NCBI RefSeq assembly: GCF_003344865.1
Contig: NZ_CP031165.1
Location: 1,865,910 to 1,929,909 of the forward strand
Source of the DNA: Euzebya pacifica
GTDB taxonomy: Bacteria; Actinomycetota; Nitriliruptoria; Euzebyales; Euzebyaceae
Reading direction: 5' to 3'
Length of the DNA: 64,000 nt
The stretch's first letter is position 1. Every line of letters begins with the position of its first letter. Below, in pieces: positions 16,205 through 24,991 of this stretch. The notes beneath the pieces were generated by a model. The model was not told the DNA's origin and searched no databases. It saw nothing but the letters and a program-made list of their open reading frames with translations. Position numbers and translations under genes: made by a program.

Positions 16205-18540
16205 CCGGGCCGACCGCAGCGGTGGTGGCAGCGGCCGCCTGGGTCGGCGCGCTCGTCGGCAGCTGGGTGGGGTTCGGATCGCTCTCGCTGACGTGGGTCG
16301 CGGTCGGGCTGGCCGTGGTGCTGGTCGTGGTGCTCGTCGCGTCGGGGTCCACCCGTGGGCAGTCGACGCCGGGGCACGCTGCCCACGAGGGGGCCGCCCG
16401 ACGGGTGCGCTGGACGATGGTGGCCGCCGTGATCACCGCGCTCGTCGCCGGCATCGGCGGTGCCAGCCGTGCGGTGTCGGTCGTGGACGGCACGCTGGCC
16501 GACCGCGTGACCGGCGACCCGACCGGCACTGCGCCGGACATGGCTGTCGAGCTGGATGTCGTCATGGCCGGCGATCCGCAGCCCGGGGCGTTCGGTGGAT
16601 GGTGGGCGCTGGCCCAGCTGCGCACCCTCTCCGTCCCCGGCGACCAGCCGGTCGGCAGCCGCGAACGGGTCGTGCTGCGCAGCGGCGCGCCGACCCCGCC
16701 GCTGGGTACGCCGACGAGGGTGTCGGGGTTGGCCTCCCCGATCGATGGGGACGCGGCCGCGTGGTTCGCCCGCCAGGGGGCCGCGGTGGAGGTGCGGGTG
16801 GTCGACCTGCAGGCCACAGGTGCGCCACCCGGATGGCTCGCGGCCACGACGTGGTTGCGTGAGCGATTGCGGACGGTCGCATCGGACGCCCTCGACGAGG
16901 CTCGGGCCAGCCTGCTGACGGGATTGGTCACCGGCGACGTGCGCGGCCAACCGACGGCGCTGGCCGACGCGGTCGATGCCGCCGGGCTGTCCCACCTGGT
17001 GGCGGTGTCCGGCTCGAACGTGGCGATGGTCGTCGGGGGAGTGCTCGGCGCGTGCCTGCTGATCGGACTGGGACGGCGGGTGGGATGGGGCGCGTCGCTC
17101 GTGACGGTCTGGTGGTTCGTCGTCCTCGTCAGGGCCGAGCCGAGCGTGCTGCGCGCCGCGCTGATGGCGAGCCTCGTCCTCGTGGCCGCGCTGCTCGGCC
17201 GCCTGCGGGACACCGGTCACCTGCTGTCGGTGGCCGTACTCCTCGCGGTCCTGCTCGACCCGTTGCTTGCCGGACGGATCGGCTTCGTCCTGTCGGTCGC
17301 CGCGACCGTCGGGGTGCTGGTGGTGACCCCACGGGTCCGCCGGATCCTGCCCGGACCCGAGGGGCTGCGGACCGTGCTGGCCGCCACCATCGGGGCGCAG
17401 GTGGCGGTCGCGCCGGTCCTCCTCCTCTTCGGCGGGCACGTCGGCGTGTCGGCCCTGCTCGCCAACGTTGTGGCGGTGCCGGCCGCTGCGGTCGGCAGCG
17501 TGATCGGTGTCGGTGCCGCGCTGGTCGCCACGTTCGCGCCGGGTGTCGCGGTGCTGTTCGGGTGGCTGGCCGGCCTGCCGCTGGCGGTCGTCGTGTGGGC
17601 GGCCGAGACGTTCGCCGGTCCCGTGGGACAGCAGGTCGACCGAGCCGCACCGTGGGTGCTCGGCATCGGGCTGCTCGGCTGGCTCGTCGTCGTGGCCGTC
17701 CGGACCGGCATGGTCGGGCGTCGCACGGCGGGCGGGGCGTCGGGGGCCGTGGCGACGGTGGCCATCGTCGCCGTGGTGGTGTTGGGTTCGCCGGCCGGCA
17801 CGCTGGGGGAGGGGGTGGTGCTGGTCGCGCTGGACGTCGGGCAGGGCGACGCAGTGCTGGTCGGGGACGGCGCCGCGGGATGGATGCTGGTCGACGGCGG
17901 TCCGGACCCTGCCGCGCTGCGTCAGGCCCTGCGCCGCCACGACGTGGACGCGCTCCGGCTCGTCGTGCTGAGCCATCCACACGACGACCACCAGCGCGGG
18001 CTGGACGGCCTGTTCGACGACATCGACGTCGGGGCGCTCGTCGTCGGCCCGCTGACCCCCAGCACCAGCGAGGACCCCGACGGCGTCGTCGCGCAGGCAG
18101 AGGCCGCCGGGGTCGCGGTCCAGCTCGTCCACGAGGGCGCCGGCTGGCGGTTCGGTACCACCGACGTGCAGGTCCTGTCCCCACCCGCCGGCGGCATCGC
18201 CCTGGACGCCAACGAGAGCTCGGTCGTCCTCGGTCTCCGGGTGGATGGCGGCGCGAGTGCGCTGCTGACCGGAGATACCGAGGCCATCGCACAGATGCGC
18301 CTCCTGGCGGCCCCGGAGGTGATCGACGTCGACGTGCTCAAGGTGCCCCACCACGGCGGGGACACCAACGCCGAGGGGTTCCTGTCGGCGACGACACCGG
18401 AGGTCGCGGTGATCAGCGCCGGCGAGGACAACCCGTTCGGCCATCCCCACCCCGACGTGCTGGCCGACCTGGTCGGGGTGGATGTCCGGCGGACCGACGT
18501 GGCGGGCGATGTCGTGGTGCCCCTCCACGGAGGCCCTTGA
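16201..18540 (+). CDS. comEC: DNA uptake channel ComEC/Rec2
   Basis: A 779-residue polytopic membrane protein. The N-terminus has several helices, then an OB-like soluble region, then the Competence domain (about residues 220-500, with LVAVSGSNVAMVVGG). A C-terminal metallo-beta-lactamase-like domain starts at about 540 (VALDVGQGDAVLV) and carries the metal motif SHPHDDH near 590. ComEC forms the inner-membrane channel for single-stranded DNA, and the MBL domain is proposed to degrade the other strand. All three expected parts are present and uninterrupted, so the gene looks functional. Confidence 0.94.
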   Translation: MTGPTAAVVAAAAWVGALVGSWVGFGSLSLTWVAVGLAVVLVVVLVASGSTRGQSTPGHAAHEGAARRVRWTMVAAVITALVAGIGGASRAVSVVDGTLADRVTGDPTGTAPDMAVELDVVMAGDPQPGAFGGWWALAQLRTLSVPGDQPVGSRERVVLRSGAPTPPLGTPTRVSGLASPIDGDAAAWFARQGAAVEVRVVDLQATGAPPGWLAATTWLRERLRTVASDALDEARASLLTGLVTGDVRGQPTALADAVDAAGLSHLVAVSGSNVAMVVGGVLGACLLIGLGRRVGWGASLVTVWWFVVLVRAEPSVLRAALMASLVLVAALLGRLRDTGHLLSVAVLLAVLLDPLLAGRIGFVLSVAATVGVLVVTPRVRRILPGPEGLRTVLAATIGAQVAVAPVLLLFGGHVGVSALLANVVAVPAAAVGSVIGVGAALVATFAPGVAVLFGWLAGLPLAVVVWAAETFAGPVGQQVDRAAPWVLGIGLLGWLVVVAVRTGMVGRRTAGGASGAVATVAIVAVVVLGSPAGTLGEGVVLVALDVGQGDAVLVGDGAAGWMLVDGGPDPAALRQALRRHDVDALRLVVLSHPHDDHQRGLDGLFDDIDVGALVVGPLTPSTSEDPDGVVAQAEAAGVAVQLVHEGAGWRFGTTDVQVLSPPAGGIALDANESSVVLGLRVDGGASALLTGDTEAIAQMRLLAAPEVIDVDVLKVPHHGGDTNAEGFLSATTPEVAVISAGEDNPFGHPHPDVLADLVGVDVRRTDVAGDVVVPLHGGP

Positions 18541-18600
18541 GTCCGGGAGGTATCAGCCCCGCAGCGTCGCCAGAGGCGAAGGGATGCGGCCTTGGTCCGC

Positions 18601-18852
18601 CTACACGAGGGTCCAGTGCTTGGACGTCTCCAGCTTGCTGAGTGCGGCGGCGTCGACGAAGTAGCGGAGCAGGCCGCAGTCGGCACAGACCACCGCTCGC
18701 ATCTTCGCCGACGAGAGTGGCCCCGGCGAGAGCTTGGGGAGCAGCTCGCCACCGATCGTTGTGGTGCCGACTGGTCTGTCGCTCTTGTAGACCCGCTCGG
18801 ACTGGCAGTTGGGGCAGGGCCTCACGACGGGTTCCTTCGCCTCGGAATGCAT
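18601..18852 (-). CDS. Small zinc-ribbon protein
   Basis: An 83-residue protein with two CxxC pairs: CPNC near residue 13 and CADC near residue 56. They form a putative zinc ribbon. The region between them (residues 20-50) is hydrophilic. No DNA-binding or enzymatic domain is seen. It is convergent with comEC (60-nt gap). Function unknown. Confidence 0.65.
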   Translation of the reverse strand: MHSEAKEPVVRPCPNCQSERVYKSDRPVGTTTIGGELLPKLSPGPLSSAKMRAVVCADCGLLRYFVDAAALSKLETSKHWTLV

Positions 18853-18896
18853 GTCGGGTTGAGGCTAGCCTCCTCGTTTCCTTGTCAGTGGCCGGT

Positions 18897-19103
18897 TCAT
18901 GCCTCGACGGTCATCTGCACGGGTGGGGGACCAGCTTCGGCGATCTCCGCGTCCAGCGTGTACTTGCCGACGGCCATCGCACCGAGGGCCACGGCGAGGT
19001 ACAGGGTCAGCGCGAGGAAGAACGCGATCAGGACCTTCCGGAAGTCCTCCTGTGGGACGGCAAGAGCTGCAGCGGTTGGGTTGCGTTCGTTGGTGGTGGT
19101 CAT
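18897..19103 (-). CDS. Small single-pass membrane protein
   Basis: A 68-residue protein starting MTTTNERNPTAAA, with one strongly hydrophobic helix at about residues 24-46 (VLIAFFLALTLYLAVALGAMAV). The tail is short and acidic with a Pro run. A longer frame upstream exists, but the ATG at 19103 gives the natural small-membrane-protein layout. It lies in the same direction as the zinc-ribbon gene. Function unknown. Confidence 0.55.
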   Translation of the reverse strand: MTTTNERNPTAAALAVPQEDFRKVLIAFFLALTLYLAVALGAMAVGKYTLDAEIAEAGPPPVQMTVEA

Positions 19104-19211
19104 GGCGGTCGTCTCCTCGGTTGGGGTGTGCTGACAGCCACGACAATGCGCCAGGAGTGTGAGGCGAGCCTGAGGCATGTATGAGGACTGCCTGAGACTC
19201 GGCCCGGCCAG

Positions 19212-19694
19212 CTAGCCGAACGTCAGGCCGTGCTGGGTGACGAGCGGCTCGGTTGCCGCCATGTCGATCTCACAGCCGTAGGGAAGGATGCGCGGGTCGG
19301 TCGCGAAGTCGAAGTCGCCGTCGGTGTGGTCGATGGTCCAGAACAGCTCCTCCAGGCCACCGGGGGTGATCAGCTCCAGGAGTCGTGCCGGCTCGTCGGC
19401 GGCGTTCCAGAAGGTGTGCCACTCACCACGCGGCTTGACCACGACGTCGCCGACCTCCGCGACGACCTCTTCATCGCCCAGCCGCGCCCACACCCGCCCC
19501 TCCAGGATGATGCTGAACTCGTCCTCCCGGGAATGGCGATGCATCGGTGCGGCGATGGATCGTGGCGCGAGGAGGTGCTCGACCAACGCGAAGCGTCCAC
19601 CCCAGTCCCTGGAGTCGATGACGAACCGGTCGCGGACACCGGAGGGCGGGCCGAGGATCGCTCCCTCGCCCGCACGGATCAGTCGTGTGGTCAT
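19212..19694 (-). CDS. Cupin-domain protein
   Basis: A 160-residue single cupin. The first motif contains MHRHSREDEFSIILEG (two His and a Glu as metal ligands). The second contains PRGEWHTFWNAADEPARLLEL (one His). It is predicted to bind a divalent metal. The C-terminal 40 residues resemble those of dioxygenase-like or sugar-binding cupins without a defined substrate. Its ATG (complement 19692-19694) sits back to back with an ATG of the LuxR regulator frame, so the two genes are divergent and may share control. Confidence 0.82.
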   Translation of the reverse strand: MTTRLIRAGEGAILGPPSGVRDRFVIDSRDWGGRFALVEHLLAPRSIAAPMHRHSREDEFSIILEGRVWARLGDEEVVAEVGDVVVKPRGEWHTFWNAADEPARLLELITPGGLEELFWTIDHTDGDFDFATDPRILPYGCEIDMAATEPLVTQHGLTFG

Positions 19695-19755
19695 GACGGT
19701 GATGGTGGCGATCCGGGGCTTCCGTGCCCATCCCACAAATGTGATAGTTCCGGCA

Positions 19756-20910
19756 GTGGTCGCGCCAGCGGTGTCATCGACGCAACGGGTGCTGGGCCGT
19801 CTGCAGGACGCAGCGCGGGCCGGCTGTGACCTCGTGACCCTCTGGCGGACGGTCACGCCTGTCCTGCAACAAGCACTGCCCCACGCCCATTCGCCGTGCT
19901 TCTTCACCGTCGACCCGGAATCGATCATCGTGACCAGCCACTTCCAGGAGGGACTGCCCGAGATCCCCACCGAGTGGCTCGCCCGGGAGTACACCGCGCC
20001 GGACCACAACGCCATGACCGCCGTGATCCGTTCCCGTAGCGGGGTGGGGACGCTGCACGACGCCACCGGCGGCCGTCCGGAAATCGCCCGGAAGTTCCAC
20101 GAGGAGATGCAGCCCTTCGGCTGCGAACAAGAGCTCATCTTCGCGCTGCGGACACCGGACGGCACCCCGTGGGGTGCGGTCGGGCTGTACCGCGAGGCCG
20201 GTCAGCCGCTCTTCGACGAGCACGACACAGCCCTTGCCGCCGCGGCCGGGCGAGTGCTGGCCGAAGGGGCTCGGTTCGCTGCGTGCCACGGACAGGCCAG
20301 CGATCCCGACCTCGACGACCCGCCGGGGCTGGTCGTGCTCTCCAGGGACTACGCCGCGGTGTCGGCAACCCCGGCCGCGGCGGGCTGGCTGGCAGAGCTC
20401 GGTGGCGACCTGGGACGGCTGCCGGCGGTGGTCGTGGCGGCGGCCGGCGCGGCGCGGACGGGGCGGGAGCCGTTGGCGCGGGCGCGAGGCACGTCGGGCC
20501 GATGGGTCGACGTGCACGCCGCCCCGATGCAGCCCCCCGGTCGGGTCGCAGTCGTCCTGCAGGACGCCAACCCCTTGCGCCTGGCGGAGCTGCTGATGGC
20601 CGCGTACGGCTTGACCAGGCGTGAACGCGACGTCGTGCGCGAGGTGATCGCCGGACGGTCGACGAACCAGATCGCGCGCCGTCTGGGCATCACCCCCGGC
20701 ACCGTCCAGCAGCACACCAGCCGCATCCTGGCGCGGACGGGAACGGGCAGCCGCGGCGAGCTGGTCAGCCTCGTCTTCCGCTCCCGCTACCTGGCGCGCG
20801 TCCGTGACAACGAACGCCGAACCGAGCAGGGACTGCCGGTGCGTGACGGGCCCTCGCCGCTCGCCCCGATCCCCGGCCCCCGACCCGCTGAACAGACCGC
20901 TGTGCCATAG
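19756..20910 (+). CDS. LuxR-family transcriptional regulator with N-terminal sensor region
   Basis: A regulator of about 384 residues. The C-terminal LuxR-type helix-turn-helix is clear (LTRRERDVVREVIAGRSTNQIARRLGITPGTVQQHTSRIL). The N-terminal region (about 1-170) looks GAF-like and could sense a small molecule. The start is uncertain: in-frame ATGs at 19693 and 19702 and a GTG at 19741 exist. I chose the GTG at 19756 because a TG-extended GATAGT (19743-19748) ends 7 nt upstream, implying a leaderless mRNA. It is divergent from the cupin gene. Confidence 0.78.
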   Translation: MVAPAVSSTQRVLGRLQDAARAGCDLVTLWRTVTPVLQQALPHAHSPCFFTVDPESIIVTSHFQEGLPEIPTEWLAREYTAPDHNAMTAVIRSRSGVGTLHDATGGRPEIARKFHEEMQPFGCEQELIFALRTPDGTPWGAVGLYREAGQPLFDEHDTALAAAAGRVLAEGARFAACHGQASDPDLDDPPGLVVLSRDYAAVSATPAAAGWLAELGGDLGRLPAVVVAAAGAARTGREPLARARGTSGRWVDVHAAPMQPPGRVAVVLQDANPLRLAELLMAAYGLTRRERDVVREVIAGRSTNQIARRLGITPGTVQQHTSRILARTGTGSRGELVSLVFRSRYLARVRDNERRTEQGLPVRDGPSPLAPIPGPRPAEQTAVP

Positions 20911-20920
20911 CCTGCGCTCC

Positions 20921-21541
20921 GTGAAGGACTCCACTCGCAAGCTGTGGGAGCGCCAGGACGCCCACGACGGCGATCGCGCGCGCCTGTTCCACGCCGTCGC
21001 CGCGCACGTCGACGCGACCACGGTCCTGTACCCCGGGTCGTGGGTGGACATCGCGGCGTCGATCGCCTGGCCCGACGTCACCTACGTCGACACCGACGGC
21101 AACGCCGAACGGTTCTTCGCCGACTCGGCCGGCGTGGACGAGCTGCTGGTCGAGGCCGGAGCGGCGAACCGGCGGTGGCGGTTCGTGCCCAGCGACTACA
21201 CCCAGCCGCTTCCGTTGGGGGACGGCGAGGTCGACTTGCTCCTCTCGTGCTACGCAGGTTTCGTCTCCGAGCATTGCACCGAGCACCTGCGCATCGGTGG
21301 ATGGCTGCTGGCGACCGCCAGCCATGGCGATGCGGCCATGGCGTCCATCGATCCGCGGTACCGGCTGGTCGGGGTGGTCGTGCGCAACGGGGACCGATAC
21401 CGCGTGCAGGACGAGGACCTGGAGCGCTACACGGTGCCGAAGACGCCCGTTGTGGTGACGAAGGACCTGCTGCACGAGCGGGGCCGGGGCGTCGGGTGGA
21501 CGCGACCAGCCGCGGCGTACCTGTTCCAGCGGGTCGGTTGA
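20921..21541 (+). CDS. Uncharacterised protein, possibly methyltransferase-like fold
   Basis: A 206-residue protein with a GTG start (VKDSTRKLWERQDAHD). Residues 32-60 (VLYPGSWVDIAASIAWPDVTYVDTDGNAERFF) read like the first strand-loop-helix and the acidic second strand of a Rossmann-like methyltransferase. The usual GxGxG is degenerate (YPGSWVD), so activity is uncertain. Later segments (GEVDLLLSCYAGFVSEHC and LRIGGWLLATASHGD) also suit that fold. TAGCCT (20908-20913) ends 7 nt before the start. It may be co-transcribed with the amidohydrolase 23 nt downstream. Confidence 0.6.
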   Translation: MKDSTRKLWERQDAHDGDRARLFHAVAAHVDATTVLYPGSWVDIAASIAWPDVTYVDTDGNAERFFADSAGVDELLVEAGAANRRWRFVPSDYTQPLPLGDGEVDLLLSCYAGFVSEHCTEHLRIGGWLLATASHGDAAMASIDPRYRLVGVVVRNGDRYRVQDEDLERYTVPKTPVVVTKDLLHERGRGVGWTRPAAAYLFQRVG

Positions 21542-21564
21542 GTCCACCTGCCATCCTGTCGACC

Positions 21565-22380
21565 ATGGAACTCGCCGGACTCGTCGACAGCCACGTCCAC
21601 CTCCTGCCGGATCGCCTCGCCCGAGCGATCCGTCGGGTGTTCACCGACATGGGAATGGACCGGTTCGCCTATCCGCTGGATACCGGCGAGGTGCTGGGTG
21701 CGCACCTCGCCGACGGGTTCACGAGCGCCTGGACGTTGCCCTATGCCCACCAGCCGGGCATGGCTGCCCGCCTCAACGCCGATGTGGCGGCGCTGGCGCG
21801 CACGCTGTCCACCGCCGGCATGACGGTGGTCCCGGGGCTGACGGTCCACCCGGCGGATGCCGATCCCGGCGGCGACGTCGAGGCCGCCCACGACGACGGC
21901 GGCAGGGTGCTGAAGCTGCACTGCTCGGTGGGTTCCTACGGTCCGGACGACGTTCGGCTCGACGGGGCCCTGACCGTCGCAGGGGAGCGAGGGATACCGG
22001 TCGTCGTGCACGTCGGCCACGCGCCCTCGGGACGGACCGCCGGCGAGGAGCTCGACGCGCTCGGGGTCGCGGCCGCCCGCCATCCCGACACCACGTTCGT
22101 GATCGCCCACTGCGCCCACCCCGCCACCGCCGCGGCCATGGACCTGCTGGCCCGTCACGACAACCTGATGGCCGACCTGACCCCGGTCGTCATCGAGCTC
22201 GTCGACCTCGATGCCGATCAGCTGGAGGCCCACCACCACCGTCTCCTGCTGGGCACCGACATGCCCAACACCGCCGTCCCCGCTGGCCGGGTGATCGAGT
22301 GGTTGCAGCGGTCGGACCTGTCGGCCGAGGCATACACCGCCATCACCGGGGGCAACGCCCGTCGGCTGGTGACTGGCTGA
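21565..22380 (+). CDS. Amidohydrolase-2 family metal-dependent hydrolase
   Basis: A 271-residue TIM-barrel hydrolase. Metal-site motifs of the amidohydrolase superfamily are visible: DSHVHL near the N-terminus (residues 8-13), LKLHCSVGSYG, VVVHVGHAPSG, FVIAHCAHP, and a C-terminal LGTDMPNT with the catalytic Asp. Related enzymes hydrolyse or decarboxylate cyclic or aromatic acids. The substrate here is unknown. The ATG at 21565 begins just before the first motif, as is usual for the family. Confidence 0.83.
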   Translation: MELAGLVDSHVHLLPDRLARAIRRVFTDMGMDRFAYPLDTGEVLGAHLADGFTSAWTLPYAHQPGMAARLNADVAALARTLSTAGMTVVPGLTVHPADADPGGDVEAAHDDGGRVLKLHCSVGSYGPDDVRLDGALTVAGERGIPVVVHVGHAPSGRTAGEELDALGVAAARHPDTTFVIAHCAHPATAAAMDLLARHDNLMADLTPVVIELVDLDADQLEAHHHRLLLGTDMPNTAVPAGRVIEWLQRSDLSAEAYTAITGGNARRLVTG

Positions 22381-22429
22381 CCCTCGTGCCGGGGCCCGAT
22401 GTCGTACCCGGTCCGTACACTTCTCGGTG

Positions 22430-23416
22430 ATGTCACGACCTCCTGCCTACCTGTTCACCGGCCCCGAGCAGCTGCTCGTCCGCCGGGCCGCCGACCGCCT
22501 CCTGGCCGAGCTGAAGCAGGAGGCCGGCGGCGAGCTCGACATCTCCGAGGTCCGGGGCAGCGACCTGGGCGAGGACTCCCTCCCGGACCTCCGCACCGCC
22601 TCGTTGTTCGCCGTTCCTCGCGCCTACGTCGTCCGGGATGCCCAGCTGTTGCCGAAGGTGGCGGCCAACGCGCTGAAGTACGAGATCGAGCACCAGACCG
22701 CGTCGGCCACGATCGTCCTGATGTCCAGCGGCACCAAGGCCATCATGGGGCTGGCCAAGGCGGTCAAGGCCGCCGGGGGACGGGTCGACGTCGCCCCGCC
22801 TCGCGAGTTCGAGGACAAGGCCTGGCGGTCGCTGGTCAACGACGAGTTCCGGCTGCACGACCGGTCGGCATCTCAGGACGCGGTCGAGGCCGTGCTCGAC
22901 GCCTCGGGCCTGTCGGTCAACGCCATCGCCGAGAAGGTCGCCCAGGCCTGTGCGGCCGCCCCGAAGGGGAAGACGGTCACCCGAGAGGTCGTCGACCAGG
23001 TCGTGGTGGGCCACGGCTCCCGTGGGGCGTTCGCCGTCGCCGACGCCATGTGTGACCGTGATCCGGCCACGGCCCTGCGGCTGCTGCGCGGGTGCCTCGA
23101 CGCGGGCGACCACCCCGTGATGATCCTGGGCGCGCTCACCTACAAGATGCGCCAGCTCGTCGCCGTTGCGGCTGGCGTCGACGGGCGCTCCGTCGGGCTG
23201 TCCATCTCCCGCCCGATGGCCAACCGGCTGCAGGGCGCCCGCCGCAACTTCGGGCCCGGCGAGCTGACCGCCGCGCTGCAACACCTCGCGGCCTGTGACC
23301 TGGAGATCAAGTCGGGCGACCTCGACCAGAACTTCGCGATCGAACGCGCGGTGCTGGGCGTCGCGAGCAGGGAACGGCTGCCCGTCCCCGACCCGGACCG
23401 CGAGATCCTGCGCTGA
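22430..23416 (+). CDS. holA: DNA polymerase III subunit delta
   Basis: A protein of about 328 residues matching HolA, the wrench of the clamp loader that opens the beta sliding clamp. The N-terminus begins PPAYLFTGPEQLLVRRAADRLL (the degenerate nucleotide-binding domain typical of delta). The C-terminal domain includes LGALTYKMRQLVAVA and DLEIKSGDLDQNFAIERAVL. TACACT (22416-22421) ends 8 nt before the ATG at 22430. A GTG at 22427 is the alternative start. In related genomes holA follows comEC directly. Here four unrelated genes and two small ORFs lie between. Confidence 0.92.
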   Translation: MSRPPAYLFTGPEQLLVRRAADRLLAELKQEAGGELDISEVRGSDLGEDSLPDLRTASLFAVPRAYVVRDAQLLPKVAANALKYEIEHQTASATIVLMSSGTKAIMGLAKAVKAAGGRVDVAPPREFEDKAWRSLVNDEFRLHDRSASQDAVEAVLDASGLSVNAIAEKVAQACAAAPKGKTVTREVVDQVVVGHGSRGAFAVADAMCDRDPATALRLLRGCLDAGDHPVMILGALTYKMRQLVAVAAGVDGRSVGLSISRPMANRLQGARRNFGPGELTAALQHLAACDLEIKSGDLDQNFAIERAVLGVASRERLPVPDPDREILR

Positions 23417-23420
23417 CAAC

Positions 23421-23455
23421 GTCGACGGCCGGCCCCGAGGGGACCGGCCGTCGAC
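23421..23455 (+). terminator. Hairpin downstream of holA
   Basis: GTCGACGGCCGG (23421-23432) pairs perfectly with CCGGCCGTCGAC (23444-23455). The inner CCCC/GGGG can extend it. No T-run follows, so it is probably a Rho-independent-like stem of the GC-rich type or an RNA-stabilising hairpin. Confidence 0.7.
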
Positions 23456-23479
23456 ACGTCCGTCGTCGATCGCGAGTGA

Positions 23480-23616
23480 CTACTCGACGGTGACGGTGAT
23501 CTCGTCGGTCAGGTCCAGGGCGGTGTGCTCGCCGTCGCCGTCCTGCAGGCACAGGGTGTGCTCGCCCGGCTCCAGCTCCAGCTCGGCGCTCGTCGACCCG
23601 TCGCGGACCAGAGGCC
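23480..23616 (-). pseudogene. Decayed 3' end of a DUF4399-like gene
   Basis: On the minus strand an open stretch ends at a TAG (23480-23482). Its last 42 codons read LVRDGSTSAELELEPGEHTL followed by CLQDGDGEHT and ending DEITVTVE. The PGEHTL..GDG.H layout and the beta-type tail look like the C-terminus of a DUF4399-type secreted domain. Upstream the sequence loses coding character within about 15 nt of the MFS stop (23631), and there is no start codon or ribosome site. It is best read as a remnant cut off when the MFS gene arrived. The rest of the gap 23417-23630 is only the holA hairpin. Confidence 0.6.
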
Positions 23617-23630
23617 GCCCCGGACGGCAA

Positions 23631-24878
23631 CTACTGCGGTCGTTGGATGGACTCGCGGAGCAGCGCCATCGCGGCGACGGCGGCGATGGTGACTGCGGTG
23701 AACATGGCGACGGTCAGGCCGGCCCGGTCGGCGATCGCACCGTCCAGCCCTGCGGCGATCGGTCGCACGCCGAGGAACGCCATGCCCCACAGGGCCATGA
23801 CCCGTCCGCGGATGTGGTCGTCCACGTACAGCTGGAGGGTGGTGTTCAGGGTGGTCGTCGCGTGGAGGAATCCCGCGCCGGCAACGGTCATCCCGGCCAG
23901 CAGGACCACCGGGTTGCTCGCCAGCGCACCTACCGACAGGCCCACCGACAGGACACCCAAGCCCGCGCCGGCCTGCAGCCGCGCACCGAGCCGCGCGCGG
24001 ACGCGCTGCACCGCGAGCGAGGAGATGGTGGCGCCCGCCCCGAAGGCCGAGCCGATCCCGCCCACCAGGGCCGCACCGGATCCCAGCCGGTCCGCAAGGG
24101 CAGGGGCCAGCGTCAGCACCGGATCAGTTGCGAAGCCCAGCACCACCGTCGCGAGCATCGGCACCGCGACGGCGCGGTCCCGACGCGCGAGGGCGAGCCC
24201 GGCCCACACCGAGCGGGACTCCTCCGAGGACGTCTCGTGCGGCTCCGGCGGGGCCAGGACGCGCTGACGGCCGAGCCACAGCAGCACGCCGAGGAAGATC
24301 GCGAAGCTGGTGGCGTTGACGCCGAAGGCGACCGCAGCCCCCGCCGCGGCCACGAGGCCGCCGGCCAGCGCCGGGCCGATCGCCCGGGCGAGGTTGAACG
24401 TGACGGAGTTCAGGGCGATGGCCTGCGCCAGGTCCCGCCGGGGGACCAGGGAGGGTACGTAGGCCTGGAGGGTCGGCAGGCCGATGGCGTAGCCCGCTCC
24501 GATGAAGCCGGTGAACAGCGCGATGGGCCACACCAGCCCCGGGGTCGGATCGACGAACGCCAGCAGGATGGCCAGGCCGACTGCGCCACCGAGCCCGGAC
24601 AGCTGGGCGCCGACGAGCAGCCGTCGGCGGTCGAGGCGATCCGACAGCTGGCCGGCCCACGGGGCCAGGAACAACGTGAACGCGTACTGGAGGCCGCCCA
24701 CCAGGCCGACCAGGGTGCTGGAGCCCGTCGCCTGGAAGATCACGATGCCGATGGCGACGTTGTGGAACCAGTTGCCGGTGTTGGACAGCCACTGGCCGAC
24801 GACGTAGGGACCGAACCGCCGATCGGCGAGCAGCTGGCCGGCGCCTCGAGGACGGTCCTCGGACGCGGGATCGTCCAT
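23631..24878 (-). CDS. MFS exporter, EntS/DUF894-like
   Basis: A protein of about 415 residues with roughly 12 membrane helices. The N-terminus (RRFGPYVVGQWLSNTGNWFHNVAIGIVIFQATGSS) and the A-loop LSDRLDRRRLLVG are typical of the EntS-like major facilitator subfamily, which exports siderophores and drugs. The start is uncertain: ATG 24878 (MDDPASED) or GTG 24899. No siderophore genes are nearby, so the substrate is open. It is divergent from the DUF3556 gene. A broken gene tail lies directly beyond its stop codon. Confidence 0.85.
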   Translation of the reverse strand: MDDPASEDRPRGAGQLLADRRFGPYVVGQWLSNTGNWFHNVAIGIVIFQATGSSTLVGLVGGLQYAFTLFLAPWAGQLSDRLDRRRLLVGAQLSGLGGAVGLAILLAFVDPTPGLVWPIALFTGFIGAGYAIGLPTLQAYVPSLVPRRDLAQAIALNSVTFNLARAIGPALAGGLVAAAGAAVAFGVNATSFAIFLGVLLWLGRQRVLAPPEPHETSSEESRSVWAGLALARRDRAVAVPMLATVVLGFATDPVLTLAPALADRLGSGAALVGGIGSAFGAGATISSLAVQRVRARLGARLQAGAGLGVLSVGLSVGALASNPVVLLAGMTVAGAGFLHATTTLNTTLQLYVDDHIRGRVMALWGMAFLGVRPIAAGLDGAIADRAGLTVAMFTAVTIAAVAAMALLRESIQRPQ

Positions 24879-24991
24879 GTCGGTGGTGGAGGAGGTCACG
24901 CCACGCCAGCCTGCCCCATGGACGGGGCGCTGCCACATTCGGTGGGTGCGGCCGACGATGCGGCGAATCGGAGGGGTAGGTTGCCCGGAGC

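Noticed and set aside
15715-18528. 937-codon open frame on the minus strand
   Set aside because: It is antisense to comEA and comEC, with Arg/His/Gly/Asp low complexity. The plus strand has clear families.
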